From the NCBI GenBank assembly GCA_036429605.1, contig JAVFKD010000002.1, forward strand, positions 3,100,001 to 3,164,000: DNA of 64,000 bases. Reading direction: 5' to 3'. This document shows, one piece after another, positions 11,895-23,448 of this stretch (position 1 is its first letter; each line of letters opens with the position of its first letter). The position numbers and the translations under genes were made by a program. Under the pieces are notes generated by a model. It saw only the letters and a program-made list of their open reading frames with translations, did not search any database and was not told where the DNA came from. The DNA comes from Cladobotryum mycophilum. Lineage: Eukaryota; Ascomycota; Sordariomycetes; Hypocreales; Hypocreaceae.

Positions 11895-14252
11895 ATGGCT
11901 GCTGATCTTAAAATTCTTCTCATTGGCAATGGCGGCCGTGAACATGCCTTGGCCTGGAAATTGAGCCAGTCGCCTCGAGTTGAATCCATCTTTGCCGTCC
12001 CTGGCAATGGTGGAACTGCAACTTGCCCCAAGGTCACCAATGTCACATCTGTCTCCGCCGAAGACTTCCAAGGCCTTGTTCAGTTCGCCCAGTCCAATGG
12101 AGTCAACTTGGTTGTCCCTGGTCCAGAGGCACCATTGGTTGATGGTATCGAGGGCTTCTTCAAAAAGGTTGGCATCCCATGTTTCGGCCCTTCCAAGGAA
12201 GCCGCTCGCCTCGAGGGCAGCAAGACATACTCCAAGGACTTCATGAGCAAGTACAACGTTCCTACAGCCGCCTACCAAAATTTCTCTGATTACAATAAGG
12301 CTGTGGCCTATATCGACAGCATCAACCATGATGTCGTCATCAAGGCTACCGGGCTGGCTGCTGGTAAGGGTGTCATTCTTCCTCGGACCAAGGAGGAGGC
12401 CAAAGATGCGCTCAAGCAGATCATGCTGGACAGAGCCTTTGGTGATGCTGGAGATGAAGTTGTCATTGAAGAGTTACTGTTGGGCGACGAACTTAGTGTT
12501 CTGACCTTCTCTGACGGTTACACATTCAAATCACTCCCCCTTGCCCAAGACCACAAGAGAATTTTTGATGGCGACCTGGGCCCCAATACCGGTGGCATGG
12601 GCTGCTACGCACCCACAAATATTACTACAAAGGAGCTGGTTGCAAAGATCGACAAGGACATTCTAGTACCCACATTTGCTGGATTGCGGAGGGAGAGACA
12701 GCCCTTCTGCGGTGTTTTGTTCACAGGCCTTATGATCACCAGCTCTGGTCCCAAGGTTTTGGAATACAACGTGCGATTTGGTGACCCTGAAACCCAGACG
12801 GTGCTACCTTTGCTCTCAGCCGACACTGATTTGGCCGACATTATGCTTGCCTGCACAGGCGGCTACCTGGATAACTGCCATCTCACCATTGAAAACAAGT
12901 TTAGCGCAACTGTTGTGCTTGCCGCTGGTGGTTATCCTGGCTCCTATGCCAAGGGAACTCCCATGACGGTTCAGTCACCACCCGCTGGCAGCACCATCTT
13001 CCACGCCGGAACAAAACTGGACGGTGACCAGCTCAAGACTTCTGGCGGGCGTGTCATTGCCGTCAATGCTGTTGGCGATTCCCTCAGAGCTGCCGTCGAT
13101 GCGGCATATGCTGCCCTGACGTCCAATGTCATTGATTTCGAGGGCAAGTTCTACCGCAAGGATATTGCCCATCGTGCATTCAGAGAAACTAGCAAAGAAT
13201 CCATGACATATGCCCAGGCTGGTGTCGACATCCAGGCGGGCAATGACTTTGTGGAGAAGATCAAGAAGGCCGTCGCCAGCACCAAGAGAGCCGGAGCCAG
13301 TGCAGAGATTGGCGGCTTCGGCGGTGAAATCGACCTGGCTCAGTGCGGATACCCAGGTGCACCAATTCTAGTTGGGGCGATTGACGGTGTCGGAACAAAG
13401 CTCATGATTGCACAAGCTCTGAAAAAACACGACACCGTCGGTATTGATCTGGTTGCCATGAATGTCAATGATTTGGTTGTGCAGGGAGCTACACCTTTAA
13501 TGTTCCTTGACTACTATGGTTGCAGCAAACTGGATCTTGCTTCCGCAGCTGCATTTGTGGAAGGTGTCGCCGCTGGCTGTATCCAAGCTGGTTGTGCGCT
13601 TGTTGGAGGCGAGACAGCCGAGATGCCTGGCATGTACAAAGATGAAGACTACGACGCTGCTGGGTGCGCTGTCGGAGCTGTCACCAATGATAGCATGTTA
13701 CCACGGAAGGATGACATGGTGGAGGGTGACATTCTTTTGGGTCTCTCATCTAATGGTGTTCACTCCAACGGCTTCTCTCTAGTCCGCAGGATAGTCCAGA
13801 GCGCTGGCCTTGACTACACTGTCTCAGCGCCGTGGGATAGCTCCAAAACGGTTGGCGAGTCTCTCTTGACGCCGACACGCATCTATGTCAAGAGCTTGCT
13901 CCCCACTCTTGGCAATATCAAGGGCCTGGCCCACATTACGGGTGGTGGACTCGTCGAGAACGTTCCCCGCATGCTCCCAGATTCCCTAGCTGCAGAGATT
14001 ACTTATGGCTCGTGGGAGATGCCTGCGGTCTTCCAGTGGCTCAAGACGGCGGGTAATGTTGCCCCCGCGGAGATGTGTCGGACTTTTAACTCTGGCATTG
14101 GCATGGTGGTTGCTGTGGAGGCCAGCAAGGCGGATCTTGTGGCGGCAGCACTCCGCGATGGAGAGGAGAGGGTTTTCCAGATTGGAAGGCTGGTTAAGCG
14201 ACAGGAGGGACAACCAGGCTGTGTTGTCCAGAACCTTGAGGCATGGGTCTAA
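11895..14252 (+). CDS. ADE5,7: Bifunctional GAR synthetase / AIR synthetase
   Basis: Intronless, 785 residues from ATG 11895 (MAADLKILLIGNGGREHALA). The frame is open back to 11745 but without another ATG, and the family's conserved N terminus starts here. Residues about 1-430 are the ATP-grasp GAR synthetase: GNGGREHAL, PGPEAPLVDGI, GFGDPETQ-like RFGDPETQTVLPLL. Residues about 435-785 are AIR synthetase: TYAQAGVDIQAGN, GVGTKLMIA, GGETAEMPGMY and SNGVHSNGFSL. It catalyses purine steps 2 and 5 in the cytosol; this PurD-PurM fusion is typical of fungi. Codon use is strongly biased toward C-ending codons, which suggests good expression. No breaks were seen. Confidence 0.97.
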   Translation: MAADLKILLIGNGGREHALAWKLSQSPRVESIFAVPGNGGTATCPKVTNVTSVSAEDFQGLVQFAQSNGVNLVVPGPEAPLVDGIEGFFKKVGIPCFGPSKEAARLEGSKTYSKDFMSKYNVPTAAYQNFSDYNKAVAYIDSINHDVVIKATGLAAGKGVILPRTKEEAKDALKQIMLDRAFGDAGDEVVIEELLLGDELSVLTFSDGYTFKSLPLAQDHKRIFDGDLGPNTGGMGCYAPTNITTKELVAKIDKDILVPTFAGLRRERQPFCGVLFTGLMITSSGPKVLEYNVRFGDPETQTVLPLLSADTDLADIMLACTGGYLDNCHLTIENKFSATVVLAAGGYPGSYAKGTPMTVQSPPAGSTIFHAGTKLDGDQLKTSGGRVIAVNAVGDSLRAAVDAAYAALTSNVIDFEGKFYRKDIAHRAFRETSKESMTYAQAGVDIQAGNDFVEKIKKAVASTKRAGASAEIGGFGGEIDLAQCGYPGAPILVGAIDGVGTKLMIAQALKKHDTVGIDLVAMNVNDLVVQGATPLMFLDYYGCSKLDLASAAAFVEGVAAGCIQAGCALVGGETAEMPGMYKDEDYDAAGCAVGAVTNDSMLPRKDDMVEGDILLGLSSNGVHSNGFSLVRRIVQSAGLDYTVSAPWDSSKTVGESLLTPTRIYVKSLLPTLGNIKGLAHITGGGLVENVPRMLPDSLAAEITYGSWEMPAVFQWLKTAGNVAPAEMCRTFNSGIGMVVAVEASKADLVAAALRDGEERVFQIGRLVKRQEGQPGCVVQNLEAWV

Positions 14253-16225
14253 AATGATTTATTTGATGTGGAAAATGGGAGAACGGGTATTGGAATACTA
14301 TGATAGGAATTACAAGCAACTACTAAGATACAAAGGAAGAAACAGGCGCATGTGGATGGGGTAGAATTGGCAGGGGCTTTTTGTCAGGGTAAATGCATAC
14401 GGAGTATATACGTTAAAAAAAGCTTGGTTCTTTGCTCTCCATATTATGCAAATGGTGTTGGACGATTCAATATCCTTCAACTAGGCTTCCGCTGGATAAA
14501 GTCGTTAGGGTAAGCCTTCATCTTTTATGAAAGTAATTATGCAACGCAATCCAAATAAATTATGGTGCAATCATGACAGAACCTGGGTTTTAATTATGCT
14601 ACAAGCTACCTACGAGGTAGGGTAGACACCTCGTAAAGTTTGAAGATCGGATGATACGTGACGCCAGGGTAGAGCGAAGTCGGATGACTCTAGTTTACGA
14701 GTTGAATATAGAGGAGAAAATCTCTAATTTGCCACACCCAAGTTTTTGAGCTTAACAATCTGAAGCTATTTTGGTACTGTGCCTTGTAAATCTTATGTTA
14801 TAAGACAAGCTAGGTAATGAAAGCAGAAATTATCATTGACAGGCCCTGCATGAAGCTGGAGCCGAATCACAAGCAAATCCAAGTCCTAGCCGGACCCCAA
14901 CTTATACAAAGTACCGAGTTAAAGCTGATTTGAACCCTCGTGGTTGCATTATGCGGAGTGCGGAGGAGTTCGGACAGTCTGACGGATGGAGGTCCGATCA
15001 ACAGAGGAGCAACAATAGGAGGAGGAAGACGAAGGAGAAGAAGAAGGGGGAGGCTGCTGATGCTTGCTTGCTAGCTTGCTTGCTTTCTTTCCGTGCTTCT
15101 TCCTGCTATGTAATACTGTCCCGTAATTGTTTGGTTTGATATCCATGGATCCTTGTCAGCTTGCCCTGTTGGTCTTACCATAGGAGGTTGCGCATTGCGA
15201 ACATCGAGGGGTAGCCTACCCCAGGTCTATTCCCTCCCCCTCTCCATCCCGAATGAGGCGCTCGTGCCAAGGCGTAGGTCTACATGGAGCTTGTTTACAA
15301 CGTGCGACATGCAGCGTTAATGTTCCGGTTCTCTCCGTAGAGAAAGTCACATCGCTCGCGTGAGGTGGTAATAGGGCTAGCTGCCTCGGCAAAATTAAGA
15401 CGATTTATTTTCGAGTTCACGAGACTGAAGGCAAGATTCGACTTTAAGTGTTACTTGGATGTATAGGATGTATGATTCCCGTCTGGCATCATACTTGTCC
15501 TAGAAACGGATCAACCAACGTGTCACAAGCACGGAGCAGGGACAGGTGCTGGCTTACGAATGTGCCATGTTCCCAACATCCCGAACCTGCGTCCGTATCA
15601 GGAGACTAAAGAGCAAACACGCAAACAAGGCGGATTTGATGATAAGATCGTGTGAGATGAGTGGATTCCGAGTTTAATAAACCTTGAAAAATTGGACTTG
15701 GGGAACTTGACGTGCGCAAGTGGAGGGTCTCCGATAATCCGAATTCGGACATGGTGCACGCCATCTGTCTTTGTGTGCGTCCCGGGCCCATGTGAAAAAA
15801 TCTACTTGTACCTAGCTGGAGGGAGGGGAGGGGGAGCCCTGGGGGTTGGTGCCTGTTGGCTGTAGCGCACCTACGGAGTACATGGTGGGGAGAGTTCTAG
15901 CTTCTGATGGTATCATTATCACTGTCCCGCCCGTTCCATCCATCCGCCGCGCCTGCTTAACTTTTATTAATCGACAAAAGCCTCCACCCCTTCTACAACC
16001 CAATATTTACGTTTCCTCTCCACAGCTTGCCTTTTACTTCCTCTATATACCCTTCTCTACTCCCCATCACACCCATTGGCACTTGTCTGCGTCTCACAGC
16101 TTGGAAATCCTCATTGTCGCAAAGATTCAAGTTGTGTATGTGTGCGTAGCTTAGCAGCGTCAAATTCTTCTATCGACCCACCACCATCACCACGCACCAC
16201 ACACCACAAAAGCCACCTCAACACA
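14253..16225. other. Intergenic, 2.0 kb
   Basis: Contains the ADE5,7 3' flank and KGD4 promoter. TACGGAGTA copies occur at 14398-14406 and 15872-15880, a purine-rich stretch near 15000-15055 and GCTT repeats near 15063-15090. A TATA-like CTATATAC lies near 16042, about 180 bp before the KGD4 ATG, within a C/T-rich leader. No gene seen. Confidence 0.55.
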
Positions 16226-16716
16226 ATGAACGCTACACGAGTTCTTCGACAGGCTGCTGTCCACGCCGAGAGGACACCACTGATCAGATTCATCGGCCCC
16301 CGAACAATCCCTTGTAAGCTTCTGGCCCCTTCCTTTTATCCTAAGCTTTACAAACTTGAGCTGCAGACTGACAAAAGTTTCTTCTAGCCGCCATCGACCA
16401 CACTCCCCGTCCCCACCCCGCTTCTCCTACAGGACAGCTCCCCGAGGGCTTCGAAGCCTTTGGCAACAGCTCTACCCGACACGCTTCCTTCTCCGCATAC
16501 CGTGACCATGCTCAACAGCACGGTCCTTTGCAGAGGACAATCCGCAGCGACGAAGCTGGCATCGGTGGCTCTTCTGGCTCTCAGCTCGGTTCCATCTTCC
16601 CTACCCAGGGCATTGCCTTTGACGTCTCTGAGCTTCCTTCCCGGTTCCGCCGTCAGCCCCTCGATCTAGCAGAGATTGAGGCTATTGAGTCTGGCGGTGC
16701 AGCTGCCTTTGCTTAA
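16226..16716 (+). CDS. KGD4: 2-oxoglutarate dehydrogenase subunit 4 (YMR-31 family)
   Basis: Two exons, 16226-16313 and 16388-16716, give 138 residues; the 74-nt intron runs GTAAGC to TCTAG and restores the reading frame (TIPS/AIDHTP). The N terminus, MNATRVLRQAAVHAERTPL, looks like a mitochondrial targeting sequence. The motif AIDHTPRPHPASP near residues 30-42 and the C-terminal block ELPSRFRRQPLDLAEIEAIE are typical of the fungal Kgd4/Ymr31 family. These were first annotated as 37S ribosomal proteins and later shown in yeast to recruit E3 to the 2-oxoglutarate dehydrogenase complex. The next gene downstream, LSC2, uses the succinyl-CoA this complex makes. Confidence 0.88.
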
Positions 16717-18276
16717 TGCCTCTTTCAAATGCAACAATAACCAGCCACAACCTATTGTGTTATGGCTAGGATGCAAAATATCATTTCTTATTACTACAAT
16801 ACCATGACGGGATACAGTGCTTTGAGTTGAACTCTAGCATCATGTGTAATGACGTCGTGTTGGGGTGTTGAGAAGATCGAAGCTGCTGGTGGGGAATGAG
16901 GTGTTCATTTATCCAAGACATGGATTATCCCCTGCATGATGGTCGATGACCATCACTCTCTCTGTTTTGCTTTAGCAACTGGCGGTTTATGCATGTGCTC
17001 AGGGCGATCACAATATACGTTACAAAAGTCAAGGGCTGGGAACTCGGAATCCAGAGATTACGGAGTACTCAAGGAGGAAAATAGCTAGGGTCTTAGAGAC
17101 ATCTTACAAGAGATGGAAAAGAAAGAAAAAGGCTCGGGGAGTTGAAGAAGATGACAATTATACCATCGAGTTGGGTTGACGCTTACCTAGTTAGATAAGC
17201 TTATAGCAAGCCGGATTATTCACATCAATTCATAACATGTTAAACTACCTAGTGCTTCAAGTCCGACACATAATTTCTCCTAGGCATATGTGATCTAAGA
17301 ACTCATTATTCTGCTACTGGCTTTTGCTAGAAGCATACGGATTAGCTTTCGCCGTATGAACTTATGCATGTGCCGTTTAAGAATGATAGTATAATTGCAA
17401 AGGTATGGCTTCGGTACACAGCTACGAAGCGGGGCAAGAAGTAAGTATATGAACTACTAGATGCTGAGCTTCATCGCATCTACAAACGGCTTGAAGGTTG
17501 TATGCAAAATACGGAATACTCAGCCCATAATAGAATTAAGAGGGTTTTGATTGACTGTCATTGATAAAGTTCTCCACTCCACATTTTTAGAAAACCTATA
17601 GGCATCTTTCAGGGGACCAAGATTGGACAAATGCGAGTGAGTTGGTATCCATGGATCTCTATATGCACGTACCCCTCCTCGCCAACCTGATTCGCTAGCA
17701 CCTATCAAACCACCTGAGCATGGATAAAAACTCCCAGTCACTTCACTATAGCACCCGTCCTACACAGGGTGGTATAGTGCTGTAAAAACCTTGGAGATGA
17801 AACTCCAGTCGCTAGATTAAACCTTCGCCTTCAAAGTATCTATCATCTATACATGAAAATGGAAGCGCTCACCAGACGTAGCGTTGTCTGCATTTATCAA
17901 CCTTCTTTTTACGCGAAATGATTGCTATTTCTGTTTATTTCTTGATCACGTATACAAATATACACACACATATATAAAGTCGCATTTTCTCTATCCTATG
18001 TAGCTTCACTTTGCTCCACCGTGACACTATCATCGCTCATCCAACCTCACAATCTTACCTTATCTTAGTCCCTACTATTTGACCTCAGTCGCATCCATCC
18101 ATCCATCGGCATAACGATTTCCCGCAAAACCACCAAAGGCCACCACCTATCCCACGAAACTCAGGTTACGTCGTGAGCCCATCCCCGTCAAACAGCTCTC
18201 AAACCTTTGTCGCGCACCCCGCGATCGCATTCTTTCCCTTCTGCCCTCCAGCAGCCCGCCATTCTACCCTTCCGCA
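16717..18276. other. Intergenic, 1.6 kb
   Basis: Separates KGD4 from LSC2 on the same strand. It carries TACGGAGTA at 17059-17067. The final 300 bp are C-rich with CATCCATCCATCC-type repeats near 18090, typical of a strong fungal promoter and leader for LSC2. No gene seen. Confidence 0.55.
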
Positions 18277-19849
18277 ATGTTCAACGTTGGCCGCAGCCGC
18301 GCTGTGGCGTCAGCTCTTAACAAGGTACCGATCGCAACATTGCCCTTTCATCTTTTTTTCCCTCTTATCTTTTTTTAAAATTGTATTACACTCCGCTGTC
18401 TTGAAGCATTCTAACAATCAAGTTCGCATAGCTCCCGATTGCCCCGGCCGTCAGACTCCCTGGCATCGCTCAGCAGAGGAGAAATTTGAGCATCCATGAG
18501 TATCTCTCCGCCGACCTCCTAAGACAGGTAAACCCCGAGCCTCATTCACGAACTTATCCCGCACTTACCTCGGCTAACTCATAACCTGTACAGTATGGCG
18601 TCGGTGTCCCCAAGGGCGCCAATGCCAACACAGCACAGGAGGCCAAGGAGGTAGCGAAGCAGATTGGCACCGATGACATGGTTATCAAGGCTCAGGTTCT
18701 TGCTGGAGGACGAGGAAAGGGTACCTTCGACAATGGCCTCAAGGGCGGTGTTCGCGTCATTTACTCCCCCACGAGGCCGAGATGTTCGCCGAGCAGATGA
18801 TTGGCCACAAGCTCGTCACCAAGCAGACTGGTGCTGGAGGCCGATTGTGCAGTTCCGTCTACATCTGCGAGCGCAAGTTTGCCCGTCGCGAGTTCTACCT
18901 CGCCATCTTGATGGACCGCGCTACTCAGACTCCCGTTATTGTTTCCTCCTCTCAGGGTGGTATGGATATTGAGACTGTCGCCAAGGAGAACCCCGAGGCC
19001 ATTCACACAACCTACATCGACATCAAGGAGGGTGTCACCGATGATATTGCCCGCGGCATTGCTACCAAGCTGGGTTTCAGCGAGCAGTGCATTGAGGACG
19101 CCAAGGACACCATTCAGAAGCTCTACAAGATCTTCACCGAGAAGGACTCCACCCAGATTGAGATTAACCCTCTTTCTGAAACTTCCGACCACCAGGTGCT
19201 TTGCATGGATGCCAAATTTGGTTTCGACGACAACGCCAGCTTCCGTCAGAAGGACGTCTTTGAGTGGCGGGATACCACCCAGGAGGATCCCGATGAGGTC
19301 CGCGCTGCCAAGTCTGGCCTGAACTTCATCAAGCTTGACGGTGACATCGGCTGCCTTGTCAACGGCGCTGGTCTTGCCATGGCTACCATGGACATTATCA
19401 AGCTGAACGGTGGCCAGCCCGCCAACTTCCTTGACGTCGGTGGTGGTGCTACCCCTGCCGCTATCAAGGAGGCCTTTGAGCTCATCACGAGCGATCCCAA
19501 GGTTACCGCCATCTTTGTCAACATCTTTGGTGGTATCGTCCGATGCGACCATATCGCCACTGGTCTCATCAACACCGTCGAGGCTCTCAACCTCAAGATC
19601 CCCATCATTGCTCGTCTCCAGGGTACCAATGTTGAGGCTGCCCGCAAGCTCATCAACGACTCTGGCATGAAGATCTTCTCCATCGACGACCTCCAGAACG
19701 CAGCTGAGAAGTCTGTACAGCTGTCAAAGGTTGTCAAGCTGGGTAAGTAATACCAAGAACCCAGCCGATATGGAGAAAGATATGAACTAACTGTACATAT
19801 TTTAGCTCGTGATATTGATGTTGGCGTTGAGTTTACCCTTGGCATTTAA
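18277..19849 (+). CDS. LSC2: Succinate-CoA ligase subunit beta, mitochondrial; one-base frameshift
   Basis: Four exons: 18277-18324, 18432-18527, 18594-19742 and 19806-19849. The first two encode a mitochondrial presequence and the NLSIHEYLS start of the mature enzyme. The ATP-grasp part follows (VGVPKGANANTAQEAKEVA, QVLAGGRGKGTFDNGLKGGV), then the ligase domain with GLAMATMDIIKLNGGQPANF, FVNIFGGIVRCD and RLQGTNVEAARKL. The tail KLARDIDVGVEFTLGI needs the last intron; without it the frame would stop at 19750. Within exon 3 the frame breaks at C5, 18766-18770: VIYSP then EAEMFAEQMIG in the next frame. Adding one base gives 1338 nt, 445 residues, the expected length. It makes succinate and a nucleoside triphosphate from succinyl-CoA in the TCA cycle, so a true null is unlikely. 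Confidence 0.93.
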
Positions 19850-21585
19850 GTTAATTTGTTGTATTAAGGGACTGAAGGAACGGGGCATTTCTCTTGTGGC
19901 TAGATATTCCCTTTGTTGCTAGATACTAATGGCCGGAATGCGAGCAAGGGCATTTGGCATGGGCCAGACACGGAATGGTACTGAGTTTCAGTTGAGCGAT
20001 CATTGGTAAATCTTGAATACTATTCGTGTGACCATCATTGCGCTGATCTGAATCTTTTCGCGTTCCTTCCTACAAACTCCGAGCCAGGCAGGGATAGCCC
20101 CCTTTATATATATATTTTTCCTGGAATAGATTCATCCACGCCCCATTTAACAAGTCTCTTTCACTACACCCATGGGCTTCTCTTCCAGTCTTCCTTTGCG
20201 GAATCTTGATTGCACCCAGGTCGTTTTACGAGCCAGGTGTCTATGGCCCCGTACAAATGGAGCAATTGTTGGCACCATAAGTGAGCACATGGGAAGTCTA
20301 CTCGCCTGAATTGTTTTGTAGGAATGATTATCTCATTCACAAGGCAAGTACATGTCTTGACCAACTTGGTGAGACGGATTAAGAGAGCTTTTTTTGTAAA
20401 CAAAATGCTAAAAAATCCGATTGTCCCCGGTGGCAGTACGCTTCCAGTTCTCTATTCTGAGCTTATTGCTTGGATATATATGTTTTTTTCAAATTTTTCT
20501 TTTATGAGCTTTGAATATATATATGATGAATCGTTTACGGGACTTGAAAAATTCTACCCATGACAACCAACCCTCAATACTCTTGCGTGCCAACTGTTCG
20601 AGCCAAAGCCTCCCGCCTTGTTTCGTTTGTAGATATGAGATCTAGCCCCAGACTTTGTTTCTCTAGGTAGACAAAAATTCTCCTAGAGATGACCTTTTTG
20701 GCGGCGCCTGAGGAAGTCGACGGTTTGACGGGGGGCCTCGACCAAGGGGCTCCACCCCCGAAAGTCTCTGGGCTACCTGGCCCCGTAAACGCCCTTGCTG
20801 AAGATATCACCCTCAAGCGTAACCATTTGTTCCAGCGCTAAGCTGTGATGAAGAAAAAAAGGGAGGGGGGGTTTCGGACAAAGTTCCATACACATGCGTC
20901 AGAGTCTATTATTGCAATCAAGTTTTGGATGAGGCCTACAAGAGGGGGAGATGAGCGAGATGCAGCTTTGCCCCTGATAGATTGTTATTCTGATCAAAAT
21001 GGGAATCGAGTATGAAAGAAAGAGAGAAATAAGAAAATGACAAAGATGTAGGAATCAGAGAGAAAGGAGAGGGGGAGGGAATTGGGAATAAAGGATGGAG
21101 ATTAGATACTCCCAGCTAACAGATGTACTTTGGGAGATATAAAAAAAAAGAATGTTATCTGTAAATCACTGCGAGACCCCTATCATTTTGCACATTTCTA
21201 CCCCCTCATTTTGTCTAGGAAGCGCTTGATGATGGAGGCCCCCTCTCCTTGTTGTCATGTCCCTTTTAGGAGGAAGTTCTATGTAAAAAGTGGTTACTTG
21301 CGAGGTGAAATATCAGAGAGTTGATCACTGCGTGTCTCTTGGCAGAAGACTGACCCCAAGTCCCAGCAACCAAGAGACTTGGTAGCATATTCTATCGACT
21401 TAGCACGTGTACTACTGCATATGATTCTCAATCTATTCAATATCCGATGTTGCTTCGCTTGCAGAGTTCATATTCAGTGCCGGAGAAGCTCAATATTAAA
21501 TAGGGGTATATTTCTGTCTATAATCGACTGTTTTGATGTCTACTAAATGACTATTAAGTACTTCATCTCATCATATATCATGATA
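19850..21585. other. Intergenic, 1.7 kb
   Basis: Lies between the 3' ends of LSC2 and the P450. It is AT-rich in parts (TATATATA near 20105 and 20515) with a G7 run at about 20865-20871. A frame on the minus strand at 20574-20816 is open but has no ATG and no recognised domain. No gene called. Confidence 0.5.
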
Positions 21586-23448
21586 TCATTTCGTGTAACT
21601 CGGCTCGAACAGGGCGACTGGTACACCGAGAGCAGGTGTCCCAATGATGTCGGCCTGCAGCGACTGCGCCTCCCAGACGCCACGATACTCAATTCTCTCA
21701 AACCTCTGGGCAAATCGTACCACTGTAAAACTATTAGTCTCTCTCTCCTCGATCCGGATTCATAAGAACTGCTTACAGCAAAACGACATCTCGGTCAGGG
21801 CAAAGTTTTGACCAACACATATCCTTGGCCCACCGTGGAACGGCGTATACGTCCAAGGCTTGGGCGTCCAGTTCTCCCACCGCTCGGGGCTGAAAACCTT
21901 GGGGTTCGCAAATTTCTCCGACACGGGGGTATAGGTCCTCGCGGGTGTGCAGTCCCAATGTGTTTATTGTTACACTGTCTCCCTTGAGGAGTACAATGTC
22001 TGGCTTTCCCGGTCGGTTGGGAACCGTCGTCGTTTCCAGGACCGTGCGCATGTTGATTGGGACAGCCGGGTGTAATCGCAAGGTCTCGTTGATGATGTTC
22101 TTAAGATACGTCATGTTCTTGAGGGCCTCGTAAGATGGAGTTCCGTTGCAGCCCAATACCCCGAGAACCTCTTCGCGCAATCTAGCCCACATGCTGGGAT
22201 AGTTTGACAATTCGTAAATAGCCCATGAGAGTGTTGCCGCGGTGGTATCTCTACCGGCTAGGAGTACCGACATAATCTGGTCGCGGATCGTCTTGGGATC
22301 TCTTGAGAAGCGAGCAATGCTATGCAGGAACGTAAAGTCCATGTCCGACTTGGAAAGCTCTTCGAGTTGTCCCTCGGGAAGTGCGATAGTTCGTGCAATG
22401 ACTGGCTCGATGAACTGTTCGATTTTTCGGATCGCTTGGTAGTAATCACCCTTTGGAATTAGAGGGGCAATGGGGCTGGCACTGGTTAGCATATCGAACT
22501 GCTGGGGAGTAAAGTTCACGTACTTGAGAAGCATAATGTACATTTGCGCTCGCTGCGCAACGTACATGGCATGAGCGATTTCGTTGTCGGGTCTGGTTGG
22601 CATGATTAGCGAGGTATGTTGATGCCAAGATGTTTTAATCACTTACGAATCCAGGCTGTTGACATTCTCCCCTAGGAGAAACTCTGTCATTGTGTCCAAA
22701 GTCCAACGGTAGAAGAAGTCCTTGAGGTCGACAGTGGTCCCAGGGGAAGGCAGTTTAGAGAGGAGCTTGTCGGTGCATGCGTCAAAAATGGCAATGTTTC
22801 GCACTCTGTCCTTGAGGAACATGGGTCGAATCATCTGTCTGCTGTCATGCCACATTTTTCCGTCTGTTGCAAAGATCCCATCGCCGAGAAAGGGGCGCCA
22901 GAGGTCATGCCACATGTGGCCATGGCCAAAATGAGCAAACTTGGTCGCCAGAATCGTTTTGATCTGTTCTGGATCACGAGTTATGAGGACTCGTTTCGCT
23001 CCTGTCAAGCTAAACTCGGCAAAGCCCCGCCGTCCCGATGGGAGATCATCTAGTTTGCTGTTGAGCAAGTCAAGCAGCGTGTTTTGGTACTGGTTTTTGC
23101 CGACATGGTAGTAGAATCTGGATGCTGCGTAACAGTGAGCAAATGAATAATTACACAAAGCACCACCCGGGCTGCGCGTTCTTCCTTATCCAAGACGGGT
23201 TCTGACATGTCAGGGAGGAGAGACATACCAGAAAACAAATTGCCGGCTAGAACAGGAGCCCGAACACCGCCTGCTCTTTTGATCCGGATGTCCGCAATAA
23301 GATGGCGAATCCAGACGAGGACGGTGATGACGCCGAGGACAGAGATGCTCGTTGTGAAGGCATGGAACGATATGATAGATTTAATTAGGGACATGATTAG
23401 GGGACGAAGTCGGACGCAGAGAACGACACCGCAGAGTATGAACAACAT
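21586..23448 (-). CDS. Cytochrome P450, CYP52-clan, frameshifted near the heme-binding region
   Basis: Four exons: 23448-23229, 23124-22647, 22592-21777 and 21722-21586, about 550 residues. The N terminus has a hydrophobic signal anchor (residues about 1-50), implying the ER membrane. Diagnostic blocks are the I-helix AGRDTTAATLSW, K-helix ETLRLHP and heme loop FHGGPRICVGQNFALTEM with the ligand Cys. FGHGHMWHDLWRPFLGDGIF and ALTEMSFCLVRF resemble n-alkane/fatty-acid hydroxylases of the CYP52 clan, so an omega-hydroxylase role is inferred. The frame breaks after REDLYP at a G5 on the + strand (21925-21929) and resumes as PVSEKFANPKVFSPERW. Two missing bases (YPPVSEKF) or one extra would fix it; either makes the total divisible by three. 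All three introns have GT..AG ends. Confidence 0.88.

Noticed and set aside
11763..12329. 188-codon minus-strand frame over the ADE5,7 start
   Set aside because: Antisense shadow of the GAR synthetase domain.
18761..19552. 263-codon open frame on the minus strand opposite LSC2
   Set aside because: Same codon-bias shadow; LSC2 on the + strand has full family similarity.
19743..19750. LSC2 stop at 19748-19750
   Set aside because: The TAA is inside a GTAAGT..TTTTAG intron; the spliced tail ARDIDVGVEFTLGI matches the family.
20574..20816. Minus-strand frame of 80 codons with some protein-like sequence
   Set aside because: No ATG, and the upstream ATG can only be joined by an intron that breaks the frame.
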